64,000 nt of DNA, from contig NZ_STGV01000003.1 in the NCBI RefSeq assembly GCF_004912165.1, forward strand, positions 62,001 through 126,000. The letters run 5' to 3'. Under the pieces are notes generated by a model that worked only from the letters and a program-made list of their open reading frames with translations, was not told where the DNA came from and made no database searches. Source of the DNA: Peteryoungia ipomoeae. Lineage in GTDB: Bacteria > Pseudomonadota > Alphaproteobacteria > Rhizobiales > Rhizobiaceae. Each line of letters begins with the position of its first letter. Position 1 is the first letter of the stretch. A program made the translations under genes and the position numbers. Below, piece after piece: positions 18,777 to 27,061 of the stretch.

Positions 18777-18873
18777 TTTAAACCTCCCAAGGTGAAAGCG
18801 GATCGTCGGAAGTACCTCCCCACCGACGCCCCGCCTGAAAACTGCCCTGCCCCATGGAACCCCGTCCAATGGT

Positions 18874-18894
18874 TTTTCTCGACAGTCGAGAAAA
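18874..18894. promoter_or_regulatory. Predicted XylR (ROK) operator
   Basis: Perfect 21-bp palindrome: arms TTTTCTCGAC and GTCGAGAAAA around a central A. It lies in the xylF/xylR divergent gap, directly downstream of the proposed -10 of the xylF promoter, an ideal repressor position. ROK regulators bind long AT-flanked palindromes of this kind. Confidence 0.8.
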
Positions 18895-18923
18895 TAACTG
18901 TCAGATGTTTTGAGCGCTGTCAA
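18895..18923 (-). promoter_or_regulatory. Predicted xylF promoter
   Basis: On the minus strand TTGACA (18923-18918), a 17-bp spacer and CAGTTA (18900-18895). The -35 is consensus and the -10 is weak, ending immediately before the XylR palindrome. Confidence 0.55.
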
Positions 18924-18980
18924 CACGGGCGGAGGAGCGCTTGCCAAGACAGTGACCAAATGCTTTGGGAGGAGCATGCG

Positions 18981-20225
18981 GTGGACCACAGCAAGACGGG
19001 CGAAAAGCCCCAGATGACGACGGGTGCAAAAGCGAGCACGGAAGCCGTCCGTCACCAGAACAACGGGTTGGTGCTGACCGCGCTTCGGCGCGACGGACCG
19101 CTGGCGCATACCGATCTTTCCGGGGTTACAGGGCTTTCTTCCTCCACGGTTTCCTCCATCACGGCGGCACTGGAAAAGTCTGGCCTCATCGAGCGACGCG
19201 AAGTCGCAAGTGTCGGCGGCCGCGGCCGGCCGCGGGTGCTCTTTGGCCGCCGGGCCTCCGCCGCCCATGTGATCGCGGTCCGGATTTCCTCGCATGCCGT
19301 GCAATATTCGCTCGCTGATTTTCGCGGCACGATGGTCGACCGGATCGAGGAAGCCCGCGACCAGGGGGCCGTGTCGCCGCAGCAGTTTCTGACCGGTTTC
19401 CGGACCGCTCTCGACCGGCTGACTTCCCGCTCGCGGCTTCAGCCCGATGCGATTTCCACCGTCTCGATCAGCAGCAAGGGGCTTGCCGACCGCGAGGGGG
19501 CGAGGCTCTCCTGGTCGCCGGTCTTCGGCTATGAGCCGCTGGATTTCGAGGCGGCGCTGCAGGGTTTCGGCGCGGCACGCGTGCATCTGTTCAATGAGAG
19601 CCTGCTGGTGACGCATGCGCTCGCCACCCGGCTGGAGAAGACGCGCGGCGTACCGCTCGCCTCCCTCGCCACGCTGTCGCTCGGTCATTCCATCGGGCTT
19701 GGCGTGGCGATGCGCGACCGCTATGGCGCGCTCGATGTGCGGGCGCCGAATTTCGGTCACATGCTGCATGCCGATGACGGCAAGCTCTGCCGCTGCGGCG
19801 CGCGCGGCTGCATCGAGGCCTCCGCCGGCTTCTACGGTATCTTACGCACCGCCTTTGAGGTGCCGCCAGACACGATCCCGGCGCAATTCGTGCCGCTCAC
19901 CGAGATGGAAAAGATTGCGACCCGCGCCCGCCAGGGCCACCGCGCTTCGCAATATGCCTTCCGCCAGGCGGGGCTGGCGCTCGGCCAGGGACTGTCGCGG
20001 CTCTTGAGCCTTGCCGAAGAGACCATGCCGATCGCCATCACCGGCCCCGGCACGCGCTTCATGGACCTGCTCAGCCGCGGGATCGACGAGGGCCTGGCGC
20101 AATCCCTGCATGTGAAGGTGCGCGGCTCACCGGAGATCCTCATCATCACCGAAGAGGAAACGCTCGTCTTCGAGGGCCATGTCGACCGGGCGCTGACCGA
20201 GATCGAACAGGGGCTTGGGGTGTGA
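18981..20225 (+). CDS. xylR: ROK-family xylose operon repressor
   Basis: 414 residues from the GTG with SD GGGAGGAG 6 nt upstream. The N-terminal winged helix is seen as [41 protein letters not shown] and GGRGRPRVL. The C-terminal ROK sugar-kinase-like domain carries [10 protein letters not shown] and the zinc-binding segment [11 protein letters not shown], with an upstream HML/NFGHMLH. It lacks the Asp-dependent kinase signature of ROK glucokinases, fitting a regulator. It is divergent from xylF and flanks the palindrome, so it is the likely xylose-responsive repressor. A far longer frame extends upstream but is antisense to xylF and xylH. Confidence 0.9.
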   Translation: MDHSKTGEKPQMTTGAKASTEAVRHQNNGLVLTALRRDGPLAHTDLSGVTGLSSSTVSSITAALEKSGLIERREVASVGGRGRPRVLFGRRASAAHVIAVRISSHAVQYSLADFRGTMVDRIEEARDQGAVSPQQFLTGFRTALDRLTSRSRLQPDAISTVSISSKGLADREGARLSWSPVFGYEPLDFEAALQGFGAARVHLFNESLLVTHALATRLEKTRGVPLASLATLSLGHSIGLGVAMRDRYGALDVRAPNFGHMLHADDGKLCRCGARGCIEASAGFYGILRTAFEVPPDTIPAQFVPLTEMEKIATRARQGHRASQYAFRQAGLALGQGLSRLLSLAEETMPIAITGPGTRFMDLLSRGIDEGLAQSLHVKVRGSPEILIITEEETLVFEGHVDRALTEIEQGLGV

Positions 20226-20393
20226 GGGGATGACCTCATGCCTGCAAAAAGCGGGCGCAAGTCCGCGCCGTGACAGCGCACCAACGATCGCCAATTGCTC
20301 AGGGCCGGTCAGCTCATACGCGGCGGCGATTGACCTGGCACCTCACCAATGCAATCCATGGTGGCACTTGCAGACATAGCTGACATTTCCGAT

Positions 20394-20411
20394 TTTTTGT
20401 AGTAACAAAAA
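20394..20411. promoter_or_regulatory. Predicted BrnA operator
   Basis: TTTTTGT (20394-20400), spacer AGTA and ACAAAAA (20405-20411), a perfect inverted repeat ending at the A of the brnT start codon. This is the expected site for autorepression by the BrnTA complex. Confidence 0.6.
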
Positions 20412-20689
20412 TGAAGATTACCTGCGATCCGGCCAAGCGGCTTACGACCCCTCGAGAGCGGGGACTTGATTTCCTCCGCGCAGGCGAGGTCTTCGACACA
20501 CCGCATCTGACCATTGAGGACAACCGCAGGGACTATGGTGAGGTCCGATTCATCACAATCGGATACATTGACGGGAGAATGGTGGTGCTCGTCTGGACCC
20601 ATCGCGCCGATACGATCCGGATCATCAGCATGAGAAAGGCAAACGAGCGTGAACAATCACACTACTCCCAAAGGCTCACTGGACACTGA
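20411..20689 (+). CDS. brnT: BrnT-family toxin (type II TA)
   Basis: 92 residues. BrnT toxins are RelE-like ribonucleases that block translation. The family pattern is visible: KITCDPAKR near the start (DPAK), HGxxF-like ERGLDFLRAGEVFDTP, then RDYGEVRFITIGYIDGRMVVLVWTHRADTIRIISMRKANERE. The conserved basic IRIISMRKA and E/R tail are intact, although the usual Trp before DPAK is Cys. It overlaps the antitoxin gene by 41 nt, giving translational coupling. Confidence 0.92.
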   Translation: MKITCDPAKRLTTPRERGLDFLRAGEVFDTPHLTIEDNRRDYGEVRFITIGYIDGRMVVLVWTHRADTIRIISMRKANEREQSHYSQRLTGH

Positions 20690-20900
20690 CGACGATGCCC
20701 CCGACCTTACGCTCTCACCTTGGCGCGAGATGCTCAAGGCTACTCCCGTCCGGGTCGGGCGACCGGCTAGCGAAAAGCCGAAAGTGTCGACCACCATCCG
20801 CCTCGATCAGGACGTGATCGAGGCCTTCCGGCGCGATGGCCCCGGCTGGCAGTCGCGGATCAACGCGGCACTGAAGGAATGGCTCGGCTCGAAGGGCTGA
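20649..20900 (+). CDS. brnA: BrnA-family antitoxin
   Basis: 83 residues from a GTG inside the toxin gene. The N-terminal part is acidic and probably wraps the toxin. The C-terminal half is the BrnA ribbon-helix-helix: GRPASEKPKVSTTIRLDQDVIEAFR, then GPGWQSRINAALKEWL. The order toxin-then-antitoxin and the overlap are typical. It should bind the palindrome upstream of brnT. Confidence 0.92.
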   Translation: MNNHTTPKGSLDTDDDAPDLTLSPWREMLKATPVRVGRPASEKPKVSTTIRLDQDVIEAFRRDGPGWQSRINAALKEWLGSKG

Positions 20901-20940
20901 GTGACAATGGAGGCGCAAACCATCGCGCCCCCAGCTGCGG

Positions 20941-21005
20941 CCCCTCACCCGGACTGCGCTGACGCTCGGCAGACATTTCCCCTTGCGTGCCGAGGGAGAA
21001 AAGAC
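20941..21005. repeat. Degenerate rhizobial palindromic repeat
   Basis: CCCCTCACCCGGACTGC, GCTGACGCTCGGCAGACATT and CCCCTTGCGTGCCGAGGGAGAAAA resemble the element family at 5461 and 9544. It lies between convergent brnA and the SDR gene. Confidence 0.5.
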
Positions 21006-21042
21006 CGCGTGCTCCGCGATCCCTTCTCCCCACACGTCCGTG

Positions 21043-21789
21043 TCAATGCGCCGAATTCAGCATCGTGAAGGTCTTTTCGAAGCGATTTTCGGCTTCGGCA
21101 TTGCGCAGGAAGCCGACGCGTTCAACCAGGATTTCCGCTGGGGTCGGTTTGACGGCAAAGAGCGCCATGACCTCGTTGATGTAATCCTTGAGCGGCAGAT
21201 AGCCTTCACGCGTCGACTGGCCGGGGGTGAGGTCGGTCTGGACGGCCGGGGGCGCGAGTTCGATGACCTCGACCTTGCCGGCAAGGGCTGCACGCAGGCT
21301 CTGGGTATAGCTGTGCAGCGCCGCCTTGGTGGCGGAATAGGTTGGGGTCGAGACCAGCGGCACGAAGGCAAGGCCCGAGGTAACGTTGATCAGGGCGGCG
21401 TTTTGCTGCGCGATCAGGTGCTCGGTCAATGCGTTGATCAGGCGGATCGGTCCGAGAAGGTTGGTGGTAACCGTCGCTTCTGCATCGGCAAGATCGCGGG
21501 GCTGATCCAGCGGCTCAAAGCGCATGATGCCGGCATTGTTGACGACGACGTTGAGCGCCGGAAATTGGCCAATCACGCGATGGGCGAATTCCGTGATGCC
21601 GTCCTTGTTTTCAACGTCGAACACCATGGCGTGCATGTTGTCGCGTTCGCCGATGGCCGCTTCCAGCGCGTCAAGCCGGCGGCCGGCAATGATCACGGTG
21701 TTGCCGAGATCATGAAAGCGGTGGGCGAGCGCCTCACCGATACCCGAGCCGCCACCGGTGATAAGGATGGTGTTGCCTGTCATCTGCAT
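21043..21789 (-). CDS. SDR-family oxidoreductase (DltE-like)
   Basis: 248 residues, classical short-chain dehydrogenase. The cofactor motif is TGGGSGIG (residues 11-18), NNAG is in VVVNNAGIM, and the catalytic Ser and YSATK (Tyr-Lys) are present (NVTSGLAF, PTYSATKAAL). GRRLDAL after strand 2 suggests NADP preference. The C-terminus (FEKTFTMLN) is typical of the DltE-like rhizobial group. It is divergent from an HxlR regulator 103 bp away, which probably represses it in response to an electrophile or oxidant. The substrate is unknown. Confidence 0.92.
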   Translation of the reverse strand: MQMTGNTILITGGGSGIGEALAHRFHDLGNTVIIAGRRLDALEAAIGERDNMHAMVFDVENKDGITEFAHRVIGQFPALNVVVNNAGIMRFEPLDQPRDLADAEATVTTNLLGPIRLINALTEHLIAQQNAALINVTSGLAFVPLVSTPTYSATKAALHSYTQSLRAALAGKVEVIELAPPAVQTDLTPGQSTREGYLPLKDYINEVMALFAVKPTPAEILVERVGFLRNAEAENRFEKTFTMLNSAH

Positions 21790-21824
21790 GGGAAAACCTC
21801 ATTTGTGTTGTGCTTGCCCAAGTT

Positions 21825-21838
21825 AGAGTTCATACTCT
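21825..21838. promoter_or_regulatory. Candidate HxlR operator
   Basis: AGAGT (21825-21829), TCAT, ACTCT (21834-21838), an inverted repeat in the SDR/HxlR divergent gap. Its length and position suit a winged-helix dimer. Confidence 0.45.
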
Positions 21839-21892
21839 CTTTTCCAAAGTAGGCACCGAAAAGATTTATACACACCAAAAGGAGAGTGACTG

Positions 21893-22327
21893 GTGAGCAA
21901 GGCTTCCGAGCGAAATTTCATCGATCCGGATCTCGCCTTACACGGCGGGGACACCATTCCCGAGGTGGTCGACCCCGCCATCGAAGCGCTGGTGGACGAC
22001 ATTATCGGCAAGGTGGCGGACAAATGGACCATGCTGATCCTGGAGGCGCTGGAGGAACATGGCACGCTGCGCTTTACCCAGCTCGGACGGATTGTTTCGG
22101 GTATCAGCCAGAAGATGCTGACCCAGACGGTGCGCCGCATGGAAGAAGACGGGCTGGTGAAACGCACCGTGCATCCGGTGATCCCGCCGCATGTCGATTA
22201 CACGCTGACGCCGCTTGGGCACAGCCTGGGCGAGGCCTTTTGCGGCGTGTGGAAATGGGCGGAGAAACACCATGACGCGATCATGCGCTCACGCGAAGCC
22301 TTTGCCTCTACGGGTCGAAAAACGTGA
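21893..22327 (+). CDS. HxlR-family transcriptional regulator
   Basis: 144 residues from a GTG with GGAGAG upstream. The HxlR winged helix spans residues about 40-125: DIIGKVADKWTMLILEALEEHGTLRFTQL, then GISQKMLTQTVRRMEEDGLV and YTLTPLGHSLGEAF. Unlike HypR-type members there is no Cys in the sensor helix; the only Cys (FCGVW) lies near the C-terminus. It is divergent from the SDR and likely regulates it. Confidence 0.93.
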   Translation: MSKASERNFIDPDLALHGGDTIPEVVDPAIEALVDDIIGKVADKWTMLILEALEEHGTLRFTQLGRIVSGISQKMLTQTVRRMEEDGLVKRTVHPVIPPHVDYTLTPLGHSLGEAFCGVWKWAEKHHDAIMRSREAFASTGRKT

Positions 22328-22449
22328 GCCCGCGCTTTTTTCATCGACGGCTCAACCGCGCTGGGGCATAGGACTGTTTGACAGACCGAAACCGGCCGGC
22401 CCACCCCTCGCCCCCCTCAGCGCAGCATGACCGGGTGGTTGCGGGCCGC

Positions 22450-22692
22450 GTGGAAAGCGATGGAGAGACCGCGATTATCAAGATTATGGTATTGCTGCAT
22501 GCAGCCAAGGGAATGGAATGGCAGGCACCGCCGAAGGGCACGAGCCTGAAGACGCTGGGTGAAGCCGAAGCCATGGGCTTCATCCTGATCCGCGGCGAGT
22601 TCCAGAAGCGACAGTTCCGCCTGACGCAGCTTGGCTTCGACCACGTCGACCGCGACCGCAAAAGGCTTGCGGCGCGGCGCTCTGTGGATTGA
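22450..22692 (+). CDS. Small protein of unknown function
   Basis: About 80 residues from a GTG, with no clear ribosome site. The sequence KGMEWQAPPKGTSLKTLGEAEAMGFILIRGEFQKRQFRLTQLGFD (shown here only as a description of a compact basic fold) has a helix-strand pattern like a small winged helix, but no family is recognised. Codon use is similar to neighbours. It lies between the HxlR gene and the end of the autotransporter gene. A later ATG start at 22486 is possible. Confidence 0.4.
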   Translation: MESDGETAIIKIMVLLHAAKGMEWQAPPKGTSLKTLGEAEAMGFILIRGEFQKRQFRLTQLGFDHVDRDRKRLAARRSVD

Positions 22693-22699
22693 GGGAGAC

Positions 22700-22719
22700 C
22701 CGCTCGAACGTCCGAGCGG
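22700..22719 (-). terminator. Hairpin after the autotransporter gene
   Basis: CCGCTCG (22700-22706), loop of six, CGAGCGG (22713-22719), 26 bp beyond the autotransporter stop. No T-tract follows, so termination is uncertain. Confidence 0.4.
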
Positions 22720-22744
22720 CTGCCGACCTTGACCGGCGAACCGA

Positions 22745-24904
22745 TCAGAACTTGACGGTGTAGTTCGAGCGCAGCCAGAGCGACGGGTCCTGGCCTTCCG
22801 TGGTCGCGTTGACCATGACGGAGGCCGTGCCACCGCCGAGATCGACTTCGGCACCCACGCCGCCGCGCAGCCAGAGCTGCTTCAACTCCGCACCATCGAT
22901 GCTGAAATCGCTGATGCCGGTCAGCGTGCCCGAGGTGGCGGCGGCGTGATCCTCGAACTGGTAGCTCAGTTCCGTCTTGGCCAGCAGGCGCACGGTATCG
23001 CTCACCGGGTGGACGAAATCGGCACCCAGACGGGCGATCGTCGAATGGTCGCTGGTCTCGTCATAGCTCACCGGGAAGGCGCCGCTGTGCTCGGTAAAGG
23101 CATCCACCGTGGTGCGGGCATAGGAGAGGCCGATGTATGGGGTGATATCGGTATTGGCCAGATTGGCCGCGTTCAGCCAGTCGAGGCGGATCTTTGCCGC
23201 CCATGTGTCGGCATTGGTGCTGCCCTCGGAACTGTCCTGTATGGTTCCGTTCAGGTAGCCGCGCGCAGTGTCGATATCCGCACGACCGACATAGCCGCCC
23301 AGCGTCAGGAAGAGGTTCGAGCCCAGATCGGCTGTCACTTCCGGGGAGAGGAAGAAGCCTCTCTGCTTCACCCAGCCACCGGCATCCAGATCCTGATCGG
23401 AATAGGTGCCGCCGACGGAGATGCGGGCCGTTATGCCATCCGTTATGCCGTAACCCAGGCCGAATTCGCCGAGCGCCAAGCCGCCCTCGGAGATATCGCT
23501 ATTGTCGTAGCCGCCATCCACCGTGCCCCAGACCGACCGTTCGCCGGCGCCCAGCCGGTTGCGCAGGGGATTGCCCTGCGCCCCGAACATCACGGTATTG
23601 GCACTGGAGACGCTGTTTTGCACGGCGCTTGATGCAGCCTGCACGACCGTCGGATAGAACTCGGATTCGATGATGACTCCGCTGATGTCTCCGACGCGGG
23701 CGACATAGATGTCACCGTCCAGGGTGGAGCCCATGACGACATTGCCGTTGTCGGAAATGAACTCGGCATCCTTACTGTCAAAACCAGGGTCAACGCCGGC
23801 CCCTGCGAGCCATTCTTCGATGGACTGCATGCCGGTTTCCTCGGACCAGCGGAATCCTTGCTCTCCGTAGTAATCCGTATAGGCGGAGCCGACCACATAG
23901 GCCCCGTCTGCGCTGACCGCAATCGCCTCGGACTCAGAAACCCAGCCAGGCTCCGGCTGGTACAGCACACCGAGGTTTGTCAGAGTTCCCTGCCCGGTCG
24001 AATCCACCGAGTACCGATAGGCATAGAATGTGTCCTCGCCGACATTCGGATCGAACATATAACCGCGTCCAACCAAGACGTTGCCGTCAGCGGACATATC
24101 CCGCAGGACCATGCTCTGGCCGACTTCGAGGGCGCCGATATCCGTCATCCCACCGTCTTTTGTCCAGCGGAACACCTGAGATGGCCCATTCAGTTGGCCG
24201 CCCACGCCGGCGACCACCGAACCATCCGTGCTGACGAGCGAGGAATAGGAGTATCGATAGACGGTATCGATATCGGTGACCGCATTGAGCTTCGTATCCC
24301 AGATCATCGCATGCGACTGGTTATCATCCACGCGCTCCAGCGAACCGACAGCGAAGCGTCCATCCGGGGTGCGGGCATTCAATTGCGTGCTCTGGTAAAC
24401 ACCGGGGTCCGTCGGCGTGAACGTGAAGACACCGTTTTTCCAGATGAAGGACTGCGCTATACCGCCGCGCTCCCTGAAGCCGAAGGCGCTGCCGTCATTC
24501 CCGACCCCATTGATGCCGGAGAGGCCATCCGTCTCGGAATCGACAATCTGGTACCGACCGTTCTTCCAGATGAAATCGACGTATTTTCCGGCGCGCTCAT
24601 CGAAGTAACTGCCGACGACATAGGTTCCGTCGCGGCTCAGACCGTAGGCTTCCAGATTGCTTGTACCCGCAGGCGGTGCCAGCGTGACCGTCTTGGCGCC
24701 GAGATTGGAGACCAGGCGAAAAGACCTCGTCGCGTCGCCTGTATCGGCATCAAAGGTCGTCACGGCCTCGAGATAGACCGAACCACTTGCGTTCATATCA
24801 AGCAGAGATCTGCTTGGCAGATTGTCGGCATGGGTCGCGCCGAGACTGGCGAGCAAAAGCAAATTGGAAAAAGAAATGACCACGACGCTGTGTTTCGTTT
24901 TCAT
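22745..24904 (-). CDS. Autotransporter with HAF-like beta-propeller passenger
   Basis: 719 residues. A Sec signal covers residues 1-26 (hydrophobic core LLLLASLGATHA). Residues about 60-410 contain repeats of the type YVVGSYFDE...FIWKNG, FAVGSLER...AMIW, VVAGVGG...VFRW and YVVGSAYT...GFRWSEETG, matching the HAF-type extracellular repeats that usually build a propeller. Residues ~450-719 form a type Va autotransporter beta-barrel (SVWGTVDGGYDNSDI, LGYGITDGITARISVGGTYS, LRSNYTVKF) ending in Phe, as BAM substrates do. No protease or adhesin catalytic motif is seen; a surface-binding role is inferred. Confidence 0.88.
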   Translation of the reverse strand: MKTKHSVVVISFSNLLLLASLGATHADNLPSRSLLDMNASGSVYLEAVTTFDADTGDATRSFRLVSNLGAKTVTLAPPAGTSNLEAYGLSRDGTYVVGSYFDERAGKYVDFIWKNGRYQIVDSETDGLSGINGVGNDGSAFGFRERGGIAQSFIWKNGVFTFTPTDPGVYQSTQLNARTPDGRFAVGSLERVDDNQSHAMIWDTKLNAVTDIDTVYRYSYSSLVSTDGSVVAGVGGQLNGPSQVFRWTKDGGMTDIGALEVGQSMVLRDMSADGNVLVGRGYMFDPNVGEDTFYAYRYSVDSTGQGTLTNLGVLYQPEPGWVSESEAIAVSADGAYVVGSAYTDYYGEQGFRWSEETGMQSIEEWLAGAGVDPGFDSKDAEFISDNGNVVMGSTLDGDIYVARVGDISGVIIESEFYPTVVQAASSAVQNSVSSANTVMFGAQGNPLRNRLGAGERSVWGTVDGGYDNSDISEGGLALGEFGLGYGITDGITARISVGGTYSDQDLDAGGWVKQRGFFLSPEVTADLGSNLFLTLGGYVGRADIDTARGYLNGTIQDSSEGSTNADTWAAKIRLDWLNAANLANTDITPYIGLSYARTTVDAFTEHSGAFPVSYDETSDHSTIARLGADFVHPVSDTVRLLAKTELSYQFEDHAAATSGTLTGISDFSIDGAELKQLWLRGGVGAEVDLGGGTASVMVNATTEGQDPSLWLRSNYTVKF

Positions 24905-25323
24905 CTTGAAGGATGCCTGTATGAGATGATCCGGGTGTGAATGCGGTCACGCTGCACGCTCGGGGCCCGCACCTTTGCGATGGAAAAAGCGCTTGAACGG
25001 CAACAGCCTCGATTCCGAGCCTAGCGAGGCCCCGGGAGGATGGGAAAGGCCAAGATTGGTGCTTTGTCCCAAGCCTGTGGTGGGCGCATTGGGCTGTCAG
25101 GAAGGCAAGCCGGCCAGACGACGTGAGGCAGGGCGACGAACCAGGCTTGCGGGCACGATCGAGGGCGAGGGAAAAGATTTGCGCTGCAGCCTCTGCGGAT
25201 CCATCCGATGTCTTCTGGCCACCCTGCCCGGAAGGCTGGCGCGCCAGGGGTATTTGGCTCTATAGAGGCGCAAAGCAGCCGATGCGGCGCCTTCGGGCGT
25301 GGCGAGAATGGAAAGACGAGAGG
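24905..25323. other. Gene-free interval
   Basis: 419 bp of GC-rich sequence without a credible ORF on either strand. A 10-bp palindrome CTCTATAGAG sits at 25258-25267, about 60 bp upstream of the DUF982 gene, and may mark its promoter. Nothing else is recognised. Confidence 0.4.
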
Positions 25324-25572
25324 ATGCGTACAGTCTGGAAAAACCCGGTGACCCTTCATGCCATTGGCGAAGAGGGTGAGGATGTGGTGGTGGATACGAC
25401 GCTTGGCGCCTCCTGGGCATTGATCGAGGATTGGCCACTTGAGGAAGGGCCTGTGCTCGACAAGGCGCTTGCCGTCTGCGCCGCTGTCTCGAACGGCAAG
25501 GCAAAGGACGAGGATGCGAGGAAAGCGCTGATCGAGGCCGCAATCGAGGCCGGCGTCAGATATACGGCGTAA
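25324..25572 (+). CDS. DUF982 domain protein
   Basis: 82 residues, the usual length of these small rhizobial proteins. The family pattern is visible: W-PV-L at the N-terminus (VWKNPVTL), a central ASWALIEDWPLEEGP and a C-terminal KALAVC...DARKALIEAAIEAG. DUF982 proteins are abundant in Rhizobiaceae and their role is unknown. The ATG at 25324 has AGAGG upstream; the longer frame is not protein-like. Confidence 0.85.
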   Translation: MRTVWKNPVTLHAIGEEGEDVVVDTTLGASWALIEDWPLEEGPVLDKALAVCAAVSNGKAKDEDARKALIEAAIEAGVRYTA

Positions 25573-25589
25573 CGCTCCGCGTCAGCGCG

Positions 25590-26033
25590 TCATCCCATCA
25601 CGCCCTGCGTGACGGCAGCGAGCACGAGGTAACGGCCGAGCTTTGCGATTGCGACCAGCAGCAGGAAGATCGGGAATGGTGTGCGGAAGACGCCGGCGAT
25701 GACCGTGATGGGATCGCCGATGACCGGCATCCAGGCGAGCAGCAGCGACCAGAGACCGTAGCGGCGATACCAGGCTTCGGCGCGGGCGAGCCCCTTGTCC
25801 GACACGGGAAACCAGCGACGATGGCGGAAATGCTCGATGAAGCGGCCGATCAGCCAGTTGGCGACCGAACCCAGCACATTGCCGAGGGTGGCAACGGTCA
25901 GAAGCGCAATGAGGGGGTGACGGTCAGCAAGGATCAGCCCGACCAGCACGGCTTCCGACTGCGCAGGCAAAAGGGTTGCCGCGAGAAAGGCCGCTGAAAA
26001 CAGACCGAGATAGGCGGCGAGATCGGTAAACAC
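25590..26033 (-). CDS. YqaA-family (DedA-like) membrane protein
   Basis: 147 residues from a GTG. YqaA proteins are short relatives of the DedA/SNARE-associated family. The characteristic block is NVLGSVANWLIGRF followed by RHRRWFPVSDKGLARAEAWYRRYGLWSLLLAWMPVIGDPIT, where the G-x-W-x-LL-W-P-x-G-D-P core is conserved. Four hydrophobic segments are predicted. DedA proteins have roles in membrane lipid and proton homeostasis; this protein's own role is unproven. Confidence 0.9.
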   Translation of the reverse strand: MFTDLAAYLGLFSAAFLAATLLPAQSEAVLVGLILADRHPLIALLTVATLGNVLGSVANWLIGRFIEHFRHRRWFPVSDKGLARAEAWYRRYGLWSLLLAWMPVIGDPITVIAGVFRTPFPIFLLLVAIAKLGRYLVLAAVTQGVMG

Positions 26034-26066
26034 GAAAGCCGCTCTAGCGCGTGAGGCCCTTCAAGG

Positions 26067-26102
26067 CAATTGCCCGGCAGAAGCGGTCTCGCCGGGCAAT
26101 TG
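26067..26102. other. Perfect 12-bp inverted repeat
   Basis: CAATTGCCCGGC (26067-26078) and GCCGGGCAATTG (26091-26102) with a 12-nt loop, between two minus-strand genes. It could be a transcript-ending stem for the upstream small gene, although no T-tract follows. Confidence 0.5.
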
Positions 26103-26230
26103 GGGAGGGCTGGGTTTTGTCCGGTGATCACCGACTCCCCAGACCTTGCCCCTCGGTTCGATTTCGCTGCATTCTCCATCGCCGCAGCGATGCCGCTTCG
26201 GCTGGCCATGCATGGATCAAGGCGCTTGCC

Positions 26231-26485
26231 TTACTGTCTGATCTCGGTGCCTTCGATGCGGGTGCCCTCGGGCAGATCGGCACTGTCATCGGTTCCGGGA
26301 TGCTTGGGCGACGGCGTGGTTATGACGCCGTGATCGGGATCGTGAACGTCCTGCTCGGGTCGACCCGGGTTCCGGGCATCGTCGGATTCATAATCCGGAT
26401 CATGCGTGCCGAGCGCGCGCTCGGCCGCGGGGATGACGCGGTTCAGTTCGGTATCGCTCATGCCTTCAATGTTGCGGTTTTCCAT
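26231..26485 (-). CDS. Small hydrophilic protein of unknown function
   Basis: 84 residues from the ATG at 26485 with AAGGGAGAA upstream. It is highly charged and Pro/Asp-rich (MENRNIEGMSDTELNRVIPA, GTHDPDYESDDARNPGRPEQ), with no hydrophobic core, so it is probably disordered. Similar short proteins are common in rhizobia, but I cannot assign a family. It stands alone. Confidence 0.65.
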   Translation of the reverse strand: MENRNIEGMSDTELNRVIPAAERALGTHDPDYESDDARNPGRPEQDVHDPDHGVITTPSPKHPGTDDSADLPEGTRIEGTEIRQ

Positions 26486-27061
26486 CTGCTCGTTCTCCCT
26501 TGCGAAGTCTCTTTCTCTCAACGCGCGAGGGGGAAAAAGGTGCCAACGCCTGCAGGCAAGTGTTTGAGAGAGAGGCGGCCGGATCTCACGCATATCCCTG
26601 GCGAGGCATCCGCCATGCCCGAGCGGGGCTCGCACCGTCAAACCGTATTATCTTTGCAACAGGAGGGCATGAACCGAACCGGCGTGCCACGCTTCTTGAG
26701 ACAGCAATCCTTTGGCCAGGTCAGCCCGCGCCTTGCGCCCGCCTGACCGCCAGGGTGGAAGTGTTCCGGCTGGCGTGAAGTGCCGGTGGCGCGGACGACA
26801 AGGCGAGGCGGACAGCTGGGCCTTCTCCTAGGCAATCGACCGGTATCCCTGTGAAAACCAGAGGACATCAGGTGAGGAGAAGACGGCATGCGCAAGCCTC
26901 CGCGCCCTTGGCGGCAGGCTCAGACTGCGGCATTCCATGATCGTTTTCCTGCACCGCTAGCGGATGGCCTGCGCCTTGGTTGCATCGGCGGCGACGGACA
27001 GGCCGGGCAGCGAAAACCGCAAAGCTGTTCAATCTTGACCGATTGCCAAGCCAGAACGAAC
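26486..27061. other. Long gene-free interval
   Basis: 576 bp between the divergent 84-residue protein gene and the histidine kinase gene. Reading frames here have no protein-like composition or ribosome sites. No hairpin with a T-tract and no known riboswitch fold was recognised. It is long enough to hide a small RNA. Confidence 0.35.

Noticed and set aside
17424..18980. Upstream extension of the ROK regulator to a 933-residue frame
   Set aside because: The added 519 codons run antisense to xylF and the start of xylH, have no protein-like pattern, and the real start is the GTG at 18981 with a strong ribosome site.
24975..25265. Short frame in the gap before the DUF982 gene
   Set aside because: Low-complexity Arg/Gly composition, no ribosome site and no recognisable fold.
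26638..26895. Small minus-strand frame in the gap before the histidine kinase
   Set aside because: Basic, Pro/Arg/Cys-rich translation typical of noncoding GC-rich DNA; no ribosome site.
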